A stretch of DNA of 62,888 bases from an uncultured Mediterraneibacter sp. (GCF_934330165.1 NZ_CAKRGI010000010.1:1-62888), one strand, 5' to 3'. Shown: positions 1 through 7,590, counted from the first letter of the stretch. Notes: generated from the letters alone by a model not told the origin. Numbers and translations: made by a program.

Positions 1-128
1 TTAGAAGAACTTCTAGAAGTTTAAAAAAGGCATTAGAGAAAGAAAATAGAAAAATAATCATTCATGCGTTTGTCGTGGCAGAAATGCAGAGAGTATTGCT
101 TTTGGAGAGAAAATTTGTTATGATATAG
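1..128 (+). other. Window edge, possible 3' end of an upstream gene
   Basis: Two frames could be the tail of a gene that starts outside the window. One ends at a TAA at 22-24 (ending LEELLEV); the other stays open to a TAG at 126-128 but would run through a good promoter. The first is more plausible because the promoter of the next unit starts at 96. Neither can be assigned to a family from so few residues. Confidence 0.2.
96..124 (+). promoter_or_regulatory. Sigma-A type promoter of a small RNA
   Basis: TTGCTT at 96-101 and TATGAT at 119-124 are separated by 17 bp, a near-consensus vegetative promoter. The start point would fall near 130. No coding sequence with a ribosome site follows before the terminator at 247-276, so the transcript is probably non-coding. 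Confidence 0.6.
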
Positions 129-130
129 AT

Positions 131-276
131 GAACAAAGAAGATCGTGGTCGTTCGGTTCACGGTTGGAGTTCCTAAATGAGAGTTGGTTCGCTCTTCCGA
201 ATAGGCTGTTAAGCTGAAAAGCAAGGAACCATGCTAAAGAAAAGAGAAATGCTCCTGATTTTTCAGGAGCATTTTT
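131..276 (+). ncRNA. Putative structured small RNA, about 145 nt
   Basis: The stretch lies between a promoter (96-124) and a strong intrinsic terminator (247-276) and has no convincing reading frame. It can fold into several hairpins: ATCGTG/CACGGT near its 5' end, a long-range GTTCCT/AGGAAC stem closing a multi-branched region, and a GCT-GAAA-AGC tetraloop hairpin inside. It lacks the GGAAGCAG core of SRP RNA and no known riboswitch consensus was recognised. The class is unknown. It could be a trans-acting sRNA or the leader of a lost gene, because a gene remnant (218-616) overlaps its 3' end. Confidence 0.45.
247..276 (+). terminator. Intrinsic terminator of the small RNA
   Basis: A perfect 12-bp stem (AAATGCTCCTGA, 247-258, pairing with TCAGGAGCATTT, 263-274) with a TTTT loop, followed by more T. 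Confidence 0.85.
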
Positions 277-340
277 ACTATCGTCAGGTGGATTTTATGA
301 AGAAATAGCAGAGAGATATGAAAGTTTTACCTATGAGAAT

Positions 341-616
341 TTGATTACATTAACGTACACGGATGCAGTTATAAATTTTGATTCCAAACGGATTAATTCT
401 AAGATTAAAAGTGATTATTTATTATTTGAAGAAAAGGAAAATCACGAGTATAACCATCTGGGTATTGCGAAAGACCCTATAAGCAATAAAAGATATATAG
501 AGACGTTTTTCCATCAGTCAACCGATATGTATATACAAAATCAGCAACTGGTAAAGGTTAAAAGTTTTACTTTGTATTCACCGGATAATCAAATTATTGT
601 AACGGATTCGTTTTGA
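341..616 (+). pseudogene. Remnant of a gene of unknown function
   Basis: The frame is open from 218 to 616. The only possible start near the annotated position is a TTG at 341 with no ribosome site in front, and the protein-like reading continues upstream (GGFYEEIAERYESFTYEN) into the small-RNA terminator. This looks like the C-terminal third of a protein that lost its 5' part by deletion or insertion. The residues are polar, rich in Asn, Lys and Tyr, with no signal peptide and no recognised domain. It may simply be non-functional. Its base composition is more AT-rich than that of the next gene. Confidence 0.3.
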
Positions 617-656
617 AATAAAAATGAAATTGATTAAAAAGAAAGAGGTAATTGAT

Positions 657-1244
657 ATGAAATTAATGATTGCATCAGATATTCACGGATCGGCATTCTA
701 TTGTGAAAAAATGCTAGAGGCATATAAGAGGGAGGGGGCAGACCGGTTATTATTGCTGGGGGATCTTCTTTATCATGGACCGAGAAATGATCTCCCGGAG
801 GGATATGCACCCAAAGAAGTGATCGCAATGCTGAATCCATTGAAAAGAGAGTTATTGTGTGTGAGGGGAAACTGTGATACAGAAGTAGATCAGATGGTAT
901 TGGAATTTCCGATTCTTGCAGATTATTGTTACCTGAATCTGTCAGGGGAGAATGGACAGGGAGATATAACGATATTTGCAACGCATGGACACATCTATCA
1001 TCCGCATCATCTTCCACCATTGAAGGATGGAGATATTCTTTTGAATGGTCATACGCATATTCCTGCCTGTGAAGAGATCCTGGATATGAATGGCGGAACA
1101 TATCAGTATTTAAATCCGGGATCTGTCTCGATTCCGAAAGAGGGATCGGAGCATAGTTATATGATCTATGAAAATGGTACATTTGCGTGGAAAAATCTTA
1201 CCGGGGAGGAGTATCAGACATGGAAGACCGTTTCGCACTCCTGA
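657..1244 (+). CDS. yfcE: YfcE-family metallophosphodiesterase
   Basis: A 195-residue calcineurin-like phosphoesterase of the YfcE/MJ0936 family. These are cytosolic Mn-dependent enzymes that hydrolyse phosphodiester bonds of small substrates; the natural substrate is unsettled. The metal-binding motifs appear in order: ASDIHGS near the N-terminus, LGDLLYHGPRND, RGNCD, THGHIYHP and NGHTHIP, followed by NPGS. The length is normal for the family. The start at 657 is chosen over an in-frame ATG at 624 because AGAGGT lies just upstream and the YfcE fold begins with MKLMIASD. It overlaps the next gene by 25 bp, so the two are probably cotranscribed and translationally coupled. Confidence 0.9.
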   Translation: MKLMIASDIHGSAFYCEKMLEAYKREGADRLLLLGDLLYHGPRNDLPEGYAPKEVIAMLNPLKRELLCVRGNCDTEVDQMVLEFPILADYCYLNLSGENGQGDITIFATHGHIYHPHHLPPLKDGDILLNGHTHIPACEEILDMNGGTYQYLNPGSVSIPKEGSEHSYMIYENGTFAWKNLTGEEYQTWKTVSHS

Positions 1245-2188
1245 TTGATGCGGATAATGTATCTGCCAAATATATTAAACCGATCCTTGATGAATTATCG
1301 AAATACGGTAATGTGACTTATAAGAGAATCTACGGGGACTGGACAAAGACGAATAATGCAAGCTGGAAAGAAGAACTTCTTCAGAATTCGATCACTCCGA
1401 TCCAGCAGTTCAGTTATACCCATGGAAAAAATGCAACCGATTCTGCTATGATCATTGATGCGATGGATATGCTTTATACGAGTGAACTGGAGGGGTTCTG
1501 CCTGGTTTCAAGTGACAGTGATTTTACAAAGCTGGCGAGCCGTCTGAGAGAAAGCGGAAAGACTGTGATCGGTATGGGAGAGGGAAAGACTCCGTCGCCG
1601 TTCAGAAAAGCGTGCGATATTTTTACAGAACTGGAACTTCTTCTTGAAGATAATACAATGGGAAAAGAAGAACGTAATATCCATTCTCATGCTTCAGGAA
1701 AATGGCAGAAAAAGGACAACCATGATTCGATGGTTTCAAAGGAAAAAATTGAAGAGGCGGTTGTCAAAATTATTACGGAAAATCAAAATAATGACAGAGA
1801 GACCGGACTGGGAGAAGTTGGAAGCAGACTGGTAAAATTATATCCTGATTTTGATGTCCGTCGATATGGTTATAGTCTTTTATCAAAATTTTTGGAATCT
1901 CTGCCAAAGCTGATGCTGATGCAGGAGGGAACGAAGGTAACTGTAACAATCTATGAAGATAAGAGCCGGAAAGAAATGCTGGAAGAATATATCCTGCTGC
2001 AGATCCAGAGTGCCGGAAGTTATGGAATCCCTCTGAGTAGTCTGGGAAATCGTATTCGTATGAGATTTGGAGATTTTAAGGTACGGGATTACGGATTTTC
2101 TCAGTTTAAGCAGTATATTGCAAGCTTCCCGGATGTAGAATTTGTGGATGATGAGGAGAGAACCCGGGCGGTGTATATGGAAGAATAA
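1220..2188 (+). CDS. NYN-domain RNase-like protein with two OST-HTH/LOTUS domains
   Basis: A 322-residue protein. Residues about 1-145 form an NYN (PIN-like) nuclease domain: it opens with ALLIDADNVSAKY and carries the acidic residues of ATDSAMIIDAMDML and SSDSDFTKLA, as expected for a metal-dependent ribonuclease. Two tandem OST-HTH/LOTUS domains follow (about 180-250 and 255-320), each with the Y/F-G-[YF] pattern before a short helix (RRYGYSLLSKFL and RDYGFSQFKQYI). LOTUS domains bind RNA, including G-quadruplex RNA, in characterised eukaryotic and bacterial members. The ATG at 1220 has GGGGAGGA at 1202-1209, inside the end of the phosphodiesterase gene. The likely role is RNA processing or decay; the target is unknown. 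Confidence 0.85.
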   Translation: MEDRFALLIDADNVSAKYIKPILDELSKYGNVTYKRIYGDWTKTNNASWKEELLQNSITPIQQFSYTHGKNATDSAMIIDAMDMLYTSELEGFCLVSSDSDFTKLASRLRESGKTVIGMGEGKTPSPFRKACDIFTELELLLEDNTMGKEERNIHSHASGKWQKKDNHDSMVSKEKIEEAVVKIITENQNNDRETGLGEVGSRLVKLYPDFDVRRYGYSLLSKFLESLPKLMLMQEGTKVTVTIYEDKSRKEMLEEYILLQIQSAGSYGIPLSSLGNRIRMRFGDFKVRDYGFSQFKQYIASFPDVEFVDDEERTRAVYMEE

Positions 2189-2218
2189 GGGAGAAAATTG
2201 ATATACCGTATTAAAAAA

Positions 2219-2243
2219 GGGAGTGTCTTTTGGCACTCCCTTA
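2219..2243 (+). terminator. Intrinsic terminator between convergent genes
   Basis: A 7-bp stem, GGGAGTG (2219-2225) with CACTCCC (2234-2240), preceded by an A run and followed by TT. The A run before it suggests it may also stop transcription from the minus-strand gene that ends at 2254. Confidence 0.7.
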
Positions 2244-2253
2244 TCTGTTCAAT

Positions 2254-2544
2254 TTATCCCTGTAATCCATTTGCCTGTCGGATCATATCTTCAACGACGA
2301 TATCAAAAATCTCGCCAACAGAACTGCAATATTCCAGTATTTTCCAAGGCTCGTTGGTATGAAAATGAATTTTTATCAGGTCTTCATCACCGGCTGCGAT
2401 GAGGCTGTTCCCTTCAAAATGTTCTGTGATATAGTCGGATATTTCATCCTCATCCAGATCGCGGTCGCGTCTTTCGATCAGGAGCTGTGTATCATAACGA
2501 TAAGCGAACTGATCGTCTTCTGCATCAATAGACTGTATTCCCAT
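2254..2544 (-). CDS. Stand-alone FakA/DegV-associated (DAK-like) domain protein
   Basis: A 96-residue protein. It resembles the middle/C-terminal part of FakA (YloV), the kinase that phosphorylates fatty acids bound to DegV-family proteins. The recognisable section is GNSLIAAGDEDLIKIHFHTN followed by EPWKILEYCSSVGEIFDIVVEDM, matching the family pattern of a GD-D-L-K-H-HTN-P core. The DhaL-like ATP-binding domain of FakA is absent, so it cannot be a complete kinase. The start at 2544 is set by GGAGGA at 2557-2552; an upstream ATG at 2586 lacks a ribosome site. It is monocistronic. It could be a regulatory or lipid-related subunit, but the function is unknown. Confidence 0.6.
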   Translation of the reverse strand: MGIQSIDAEDDQFAYRYDTQLLIERRDRDLDEDEISDYITEHFEGNSLIAAGDEDLIKIHFHTNEPWKILEYCSSVGEIFDIVVEDMIRQANGLQG

Positions 2545-2748
2545 TTTATTGTCCTCCGTTATAAAATCTGTGGCAGTGTCGGTCACTGCTTTTTATGCCA
2601 AAGTATGCAGGAGAAGCTGCCAGTGGCAGGCTCTCTGTATCAGATGTTCCGGTGGGGAACAAATGCTTCGTAAACAGTATAGCATAAAATAAAAGGGAAT
2701 GAGAAAATTCTTTTATAGAATGACTTGAGAAAATTTTGCAACAAAAAT

Positions 2749-3786
2749 TCAGTTCTGCATTTTGATGACCACATTTCCGGCAATGGATGGATCACCTGCG
2801 GTCTGAAGAGCCTGTTCCAGATCGGTCAGCGGAAATTCATGGGTAATGATTTTTTCAAGATCCCATGTTCCTGATGCCATGATTTTCTGAACGTCCCATA
2901 CATCTTCCGGCATATAGCCGCCCGAACCGATGATACTTTGCTGGGCATAGGTCATGTGGAGCAGGTCAATGGTGCGGGGAAGTTTATTAACAGCCACAGA
3001 GACAAACCGGCTTTCTATTTTTCCAAGCTTCAGGAAATCATCAAGAATACTGGGAACTCCTGCAGCATCGAGCCAGCAGTCAATGTCGGCGGTCATCTGA
3101 TCTAAAGCGGGAGCTTTGCCAAAATACCGGCTCGCTTTTTCTGTAAAATTTTCGGTTGCAGGATTGCAGGTTTCAAATCCAAGAGCTGCTGCAAGGTTCA
3201 GACGGAAAGAGGAGGGATCGCAGAGCATGACCTTTTTCATCCCAAAATACCGGAATGCAACTGCCGCTGCAATTCCAATCGTACCGCAGCCGAAGACAAC
3301 GGCATTCTGCCCGGTCAGATAAGTGTCCGTTCCGGCCGGGATCATTCCACGACGGGCAGCACGGCATCCGACAGTAAAAGGTTCGATCAGGCTTGCAAGA
3401 CGGTCGGAAATGCCGGTATCAACAGGGTAAAGGGAGTGATTTCTTTTCGCATTTGGTATCAGAATATATTCTGAGAATCCTCCGATTGTTCCGGCACGGC
3501 TGGTATCATTTTTGGCATATAGTGGATAAGGGTAAACGCGTTCGCCCAGTTTGAAATCGGTAACATTTTTCCCAATCTTAATAATACGGGAAACGGTTTC
3601 ATGTCCAAATTCGCCACCGACGGTTACTTTATGCCCGGTATCAGGTCCATGAGTATAAACTGCGGTATCTGTTCCACAGATACTGGAGTAGAGATTTTGG
3701 ATCAATACGTCATTTTCTCCAACCTGAGGCATGGGAAGATCCTGTATTTCAATTTTTCTTTTTCCTAAATAAATTCCGGCTTTCAT
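2749..3786 (-). CDS. Medium-chain zinc-dependent alcohol dehydrogenase family protein
   Basis: A 345-residue MDR-family dehydrogenase. The GroES-like part shows the catalytic zinc ligands (CGTD, GHE) but not the four-cysteine structural-zinc lobe. The nucleotide-binding part has the Rossmann motif VFGCGTIGIAAAVAFR near residue 180, with an acidic residue (LCDPS) at the end of beta 2 that favours NAD. The substrate is likely a secondary alcohol or polyol; threonine dehydrogenase or sorbitol dehydrogenase-type chemistry is possible. The ATG at 3786 has AGGAGG upstream and overlaps the stop of the TetR gene as ATGA, so the two form one unit in which the regulator probably controls the enzyme. 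Confidence 0.8.
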   Translation of the reverse strand: MKAGIYLGKRKIEIQDLPMPQVGENDVLIQNLYSSICGTDTAVYTHGPDTGHKVTVGGEFGHETVSRIIKIGKNVTDFKLGERVYPYPLYAKNDTSRAGTIGGFSEYILIPNAKRNHSLYPVDTGISDRLASLIEPFTVGCRAARRGMIPAGTDTYLTGQNAVVFGCGTIGIAAAVAFRYFGMKKVMLCDPSSFRLNLAAALGFETCNPATENFTEKASRYFGKAPALDQMTADIDCWLDAAGVPSILDDFLKLGKIESRFVSVAVNKLPRTIDLLHMTYAQQSIIGSGGYMPEDVWDVQKIMASGTWDLEKIITHEFPLTDLEQALQTAGDPSIAGNVVIKMQN

Positions 3787-4385
3787 AGTTCCTCCTGAGG
3801 ATTTACAATACATTTTTGTATGATCGTGATAAGAGAGTCGATAGAGTCTGTGCAGCCATTTTGCAGCCAGTGGGCGATGACCGCCATCAGTCCTTTTATA
3901 TAAAAATCCATGATATAGGGACGTTCCTGCTCCGGAACGTGATAACGGTTCAGGATCGGGGTAAATACGTGGCAGAACATTCGGCTGTAGGTATTTTCCA
4001 TATTAAGTACCGATGCGTTTTCGATGGCTGTGCGAAATAAGCGTTGGTGGTCTTTGATATAATTTAAATATGGAGTGAGATATTCCGGGGTAATAAGATA
4101 CAGTTCTTTCAGAGGAAGATCCTGGATCTTTGAAATAAATGAACCGGAATCTTTCTGCATCCAGGAAAGAAACTGGTCGTTCATGTAGCGGATACTCTCA
4201 TCCAGAAGATCACGGATGGTCTCATAATGTAAATAGAAAGTGGAACGATTGACACCCGCCAGTTCGCAGATTTCTTTTACCGTAATATAAGAAAAGTCTT
4301 TCTTTTCAAGTAAAGTTAAAAGTGCCTGATCCATTTTTAATGCAGTATTGAAATATTTGCTTTCTGAGCGGTTCACCTGATCCAC
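3783..4385 (-). CDS. TetR/AcrR-family transcriptional regulator
   Basis: About 200 residues. The N-terminal helix-turn-helix is clear: KDFSYITVKEICELAGVNRS followed by TFYLHYETIRDLLDESI, the TetR signature. The C-terminal half is the DhaS-type ligand-binding domain with aromatic residues. The start is uncertain: a GTG at 4385 or a GTG at 4376, the latter better spaced from AGAAGG. It ends in an ATGA overlap with the dehydrogenase gene, implying translational coupling and local control. No clear palindromic operator was found in the 9 bp between this gene and the next one upstream, so it may be read through from 4748. Confidence 0.85.
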   Translation of the reverse strand: MDQVNRSESKYFNTALKMDQALLTLLEKKDFSYITVKEICELAGVNRSTFYLHYETIRDLLDESIRYMNDQFLSWMQKDSGSFISKIQDLPLKELYLITPEYLTPYLNYIKDHQRLFRTAIENASVLNMENTYSRMFCHVFTPILNRYHVPEQERPYIMDFYIKGLMAVIAHWLQNGCTDSIDSLITIIQKCIVNPQEEL

Positions 4386-4394
4386 CTTCTTTCA

Positions 4395-4748
4395 TTAATT
4401 TTCAGTGATTTCCTTTGCAAGCTCCATGATCTCAAAGGCATATTTCTGTTTGCCCTGTCGCAGGAGTTTTTTGTAAACCGGGTAATTGATCCCCATTCCG
4501 GTCAGTCCGATCAGACCGATCACAATTCCCAGTATAAACATAAAAGCAGTTCCATTTCCGATGACATTCATGGAAAGGCACATTCCCACACCGGTGATAA
4601 GAGCAGTAATGATTCCAAAAGTATAGGTGAAGACCGTTGCCGGTAATTTGGCTCTTGCATCCAGTTTACGGAGTGCGATTACTTTGGAAGTGTCTTTGGG
4701 TGCGTATTCGTTTGCGAGTTGTTCTGCATAAATTTTGTCTGTGTTCAT
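4395..4748 (-). CDS. Conserved small membrane protein of unknown function
   Basis: A 117-residue protein with a hydrophilic N-terminus (about 1-33) and two transmembrane segments (about 37-58 and 67-88), then a basic tail. The motif GxGMxxSMxxIG at the end of the first segment looks typical of a Lachnospiraceae family sometimes annotated without basis as dihydropteridine reductase; no such active site is visible. AGGAGG stands in front of the ATG and TATAAT about 30 bp upstream on the minus strand, so a promoter here probably drives this gene and, only 9 bp on, the TetR-dehydrogenase pair. Confidence 0.6.
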   Translation of the reverse strand: MNTDKIYAEQLANEYAPKDTSKVIALRKLDARAKLPATVFTYTFGIITALITGVGMCLSMNVIGNGTAFMFILGIVIGLIGLTGMGINYPVYKKLLRQGKQKYAFEIMELAKEITEN

Positions 4749-4911
4749 GGTGTATGCCTCCTTTATTTGATGGTTTTATTATAAATGAGTCATAGACCGG
4801 ACAGAACAACACGGATGGTACATTCTGTTGAAATCAGGATATTATAAAGAATAAATTTGCTGAATTTCTATGGACAGTATACCGCATTCTTTTCTTTTTG
4901 TGCGGATTTAT

Positions 4912-4954
4912 TTGACAGACATGGCAAAAAAAGTTATAGTTCAAACTGTTTGAA
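4912..4954 (+). promoter_or_regulatory. Promoter with overlapping palindromic operator for the MarR gene
   Basis: TTGACA (4912-4917), a 17-bp spacer and TATAGT (4935-4940) make a near-ideal promoter. A perfect inverted repeat TTCAAAC-T-GTTTGAA (4940-4954) begins on the last base of the -10 box and covers the start point. This is the usual geometry of a MarR autoregulatory operator. Confidence 0.75.
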
Positions 4955-5028
4955 TTGAAAACGTTTAGCACTGGAATGTGCTGAAGTGCATTTGGAGGTT
5001 AAAGAAATAACAGCAGGAGAGAAAAGAA

Positions 5029-5484
5029 ATGGATGATTCATTGCATTACCTTATTATGGCAAATCAGATGCTGGTGCAGAAGGCATTGCTCTATAAACTG
5101 AAAGATACGGGGCTTACCATCGGCCAGCCGAAGATTCTCGATTACTTAAGCAGGCATAACGGAAGTAATCAAAAGGAGATTGCGAAAGCATGTTTCCTGG
5201 AGGCGGGATCTTTGACGACGATCCTTAATAAGATGGAAGAAAAGGGACTGATCCGCCGTCAGATACTTAATGGTAACAGACGGAGTTTTCATATTTTTAT
5301 GACAGAGGAAGGAAAGAAAAAGCAACAGTTGGTCAGCGAGGCATTTTCTGAGATTGAAGGGAAGGCAGTGGAAGGTATTTCAAAGGAAGAAATAGAAGGC
5401 TTTCTGGCAGTATATCAGAAAATCTATGCAAATCTGTTGGATGAAGCAGATCTGCTTTCTATAAATAAAAAGAGTGGTCAGTAA
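5029..5484 (+). CDS. MarR-family transcriptional regulator
   Basis: A 151-residue winged-helix regulator. The core NGSNQKEIAKACFLEAGSLT followed by TILNKMEEKGLIRRQ is the MarR recognition helix, and the wing is NGNRRSFHIFMTEEGKKK. It starts at an ATG with AGGAGA 8 bp upstream. It lies 41 bp before the YczE-kinase fusion gene and shares its promoter, so it most likely represses its own operon through the palindrome at 4940-4954. The inducer is unknown. Confidence 0.85.
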   Translation: MDDSLHYLIMANQMLVQKALLYKLKDTGLTIGQPKILDYLSRHNGSNQKEIAKACFLEAGSLTTILNKMEEKGLIRRQILNGNRRSFHIFMTEEGKKKQQLVSEAFSEIEGKAVEGISKEEIEGFLAVYQKIYANLLDEADLLSINKKSGQ

Positions 5485-5525
5485 GAAAAATCTATTGAAG
5501 GATGAGAAAAGACAGGAGAGAGATT

Positions 5526-6869
5526 ATGAACAAATTAAAGAGGTACATATTATTTTTAATCGGGCTATTTGTAAATGCACTGGGAGTCAGTCTGGTGACA
5601 AAAGCGAGTCTCGGTACGTCACCGATCTCATCGATCCCATATGTATTAAGCCTGAATTTCCCATTTACACTGGGAAATTTTACGATCGTGTTCAGTATTT
5701 TGCTGATTGTATTACAGATTCTGATTTTAAGAAAGAATTTTAAACTTGAGAATATTCTGCAGATACCGGTTTCCATTGCATTTGGATATTTTATTGATCT
5801 GACAATGTATATGTTATTTTGGATCAATCCACAGAATTATTTTGTAAAAATGATCGCATTGCTGGCAGGCTGTCTGGTACTGGGATTTGGTGTTTATCTG
5901 GAAGTGCTGGCAGATGTTGTCATGCTGCCGGGAGAGTCTTTTGTCCGGGCGATCGTGCAGACATGGAATACCAATTTTGGAACAACGAAGATTGTCTTTG
6001 ATTCGTCGATGGCGATCATTGCAGGGGTTCTTTCTTTTGTATTTTCAGAAAAATTAAATGGAGTCCGGGAAGGTACGATCATTGCAGCATTGCTGGTTGG
6101 ATTTATTGCCAGACTGCTTGGAAAAAGGCTGGAGTTTATCAAACCATATCTGTTCTCGGAAGAGAACGGAGAAGGCGGACAGGTACTGGCTTCTGCAGCA
6201 GATGCAGAAAATGCTCCGGTGGCAGATGGTATAACAGGAAAACAGACAGAAAAGCAGGAAGCAGATGGGATTCATAAGAATGTGATCGTGATCGGAAGAC
6301 AGTACGGATGTGGCGGACATGATATAGGAAAGAAGCTGGCAGAAAAATTCGGTTATGAATTTTATGATCAGGAAATTATTAAGATGATCGCCGGTACAAC
6401 AGGTATGACATCTGAGTTTATCCGTCGGAAAGAAGAGACTATGACGAACAGTTTGTTGTATGATTTTGTAAATCAGATGTATCTTTATGGAAAGGAGGAA
6501 GAGGCTCCGAAGGATAAGATTTTTGAAGCAGAGTCAAAAGTGATCAGGGAGCTGGCGGCCAAAGGAAAATGTGTGATCATTGGAAGATGTTCGGATTATG
6601 TATTGCGTGAAAATGAGAAGACTTTAAAACTGTTCTTCACTGCACCATTGGAAGTAAGGGCAAAACGGATTATGGAGCGTCTGAATATCAGTAAGAAAGA
6701 AGCTGAGCAGGTGATCCGGAAAGAGGACAGACGACGTGCAGATAATTACCGTTACTATACAGGACGGGTGTGGGGATCAGCGGCAAATGTTGACCTTACA
6801 TTTAATACAGTTATGGATGAAACATATATTGAAGAATGTATCAGCAAAGCTATGGAGCTGGAAATTTAG
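5526..6869 (+). CDS. YczE-family membrane protein fused to a cytidylate-kinase-like domain
   Basis: A 447-residue two-part protein. Residues about 1-210 are a YczE/DUF6198-type integral membrane domain with about five hydrophobic segments and the family motif TKASLGTSPISSIPYVLS. After a linker (about 215-250), residues about 255-447 are a cytidylate-kinase-like P-loop domain: IGRQYGCGGHDIGKKLAE (a modified Walker A), an FYDQEIIKMIA lid region, a GKCVIIGRCSDYVL strand and a distal RKEDRRRADNYRYYTG arginine cluster. Soluble cytidylate-kinase-like proteins of this type are common in Lachnospiraceae; fusion to a membrane domain suggests a membrane-bound nucleotide-sensing or kinase role. The ATG at 5526 follows AGGAGAG. 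The substrate is unknown. Confidence 0.75.
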   Translation: MNKLKRYILFLIGLFVNALGVSLVTKASLGTSPISSIPYVLSLNFPFTLGNFTIVFSILLIVLQILILRKNFKLENILQIPVSIAFGYFIDLTMYMLFWINPQNYFVKMIALLAGCLVLGFGVYLEVLADVVMLPGESFVRAIVQTWNTNFGTTKIVFDSSMAIIAGVLSFVFSEKLNGVREGTIIAALLVGFIARLLGKRLEFIKPYLFSEENGEGGQVLASAADAENAPVADGITGKQTEKQEADGIHKNVIVIGRQYGCGGHDIGKKLAEKFGYEFYDQEIIKMIAGTTGMTSEFIRRKEETMTNSLLYDFVNQMYLYGKEEEAPKDKIFEAESKVIRELAAKGKCVIIGRCSDYVLRENEKTLKLFFTAPLEVRAKRIMERLNISKKEAEQVIRKEDRRRADNYRYYTGRVWGSAANVDLTFNTVMDETYIEECISKAMELEI

Positions 6870-6927
6870 TGCTATAGGGTGAGAGTGTCTGATGGTATAA
6901 GGTTTATAACAGTTATCGGAAAAGAGG

Positions 6928-6967
6928 AAATGCATTGGGATTGAAAGATTCTGATGCATTTTTTTGT
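6928..6967 (+). terminator. Intrinsic terminator after the MarR/YczE-kinase operon
   Basis: AAATGCAT (6928-6935) pairs with ATGCATTT (6954-6961), extended by an inner GGATT/GATTC wobble stem, followed by a run of seven T. Confidence 0.75.
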
Positions 6968-7034
6968 GTGAGGAATGAGCCAAAGTCTGTGCGGACAGAA
7001 AGTGAAGTATATCTGCATGGTTGTATTTTCCCGG

Positions 7035-7090
7035 TTGACAAAAAGGAAAAATACTGTATAATTACCAAAGGTAATTATCTGAGATAATTA
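7035..7090 (+). promoter_or_regulatory. Promoter with two overlapping palindromic operators for the MarR-MATE operon
   Basis: TTGACA (7035-7040), 16 bp, then TATAAT (7057-7062). One perfect inverted repeat, ATAATTACC-AAA-GGTAATTAT, spans 7058-7078 and overlaps the -10 box. A second, TAATTATC-TGA-GATAATTA, spans 7072-7090 and shares its left arm with the right arm of the first. The spacing fits tandem MarR dimers covering the promoter and start point. Confidence 0.8.
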
Positions 7091-7137
7091 TATAGAAGTT
7101 ATAACCATTTGAATCTGTCAGACAGGAGAAATAGAGT

Positions 7138-7590
7138 ATGACCAATGAAAAGATAAAGAGGATGTTTGATGCGTGTTATCAGGCGAAAAGAATACGGGAA
7201 ATGCTTCCACCGTTACCGGAGGGGATCATGCCGTCTTATATTCAGTATATGGATGTGATACAGTCGCTGGAAAAGCAGGGAGTACAGGTGAAGATATCTG
7301 ATATTAGTGACAGGCTGAATCTTCCGCGGCCGGGAGTTACGAGAACGGTGAAGGAAATGGAAAAAAAGGGATTGCTGGAAAAACTGGTATCCCCTGAGGA
7401 TGGCAGAGTCACTTATATTTCTATGACAGTAAAAGGAAAAGAGCTGTCGCAGAAATATGATGAGCATTATTTTAGCGGACTGGCTCCGTATTTAGATGGA
7501 ATCTCGGAGACAGATGCAGATTGTATGATTCGCACAATAGAGAAATTTTACGAGATTATGGTTGAGAGGAGAGAAAAATATGACAGATAA
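7138..7590 (+). CDS. MarR-family transcriptional regulator of the MATE exporter
   Basis: A 150-residue MarR protein. Its winged helix is VKISDISDRLNLPRPGVTRT followed by VKEMEKKGLLEKLVSPEDGR, with the usual DxR wing tip. A good AGGAG site precedes the ATG. Its last 11 bp overlap the MATE gene, so the two are translationally coupled. Together with the twin palindromes at 7058-7090 this is a standard drug-responsive repressor-exporter pair; the ligand is not deducible. Confidence 0.88.
   Translation: MTNEKIKRMFDACYQAKRIREMLPPLPEGIMPSYIQYMDVIQSLEKQGVQVKISDISDRLNLPRPGVTRTVKEMEKKGLLEKLVSPEDGRVTYISMTVKGKELSQKYDEHYFSGLAPYLDGISETDADCMIRTIEKFYEIMVERREKYDR

Noticed and set aside
4395..4748. Dihydropteridine reductase
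   Set aside because: Some automated annotations use this name for similar small membrane proteins, but the sequence has two membrane helices and no nucleotide-binding or YxxxK motif.
4956..4969. CcpA cre site before the MarR gene
   Set aside because: TGAAAACGTTTAGC misses the last two conserved cre positions (CA) and no sugar gene follows, so catabolite control is not claimed.
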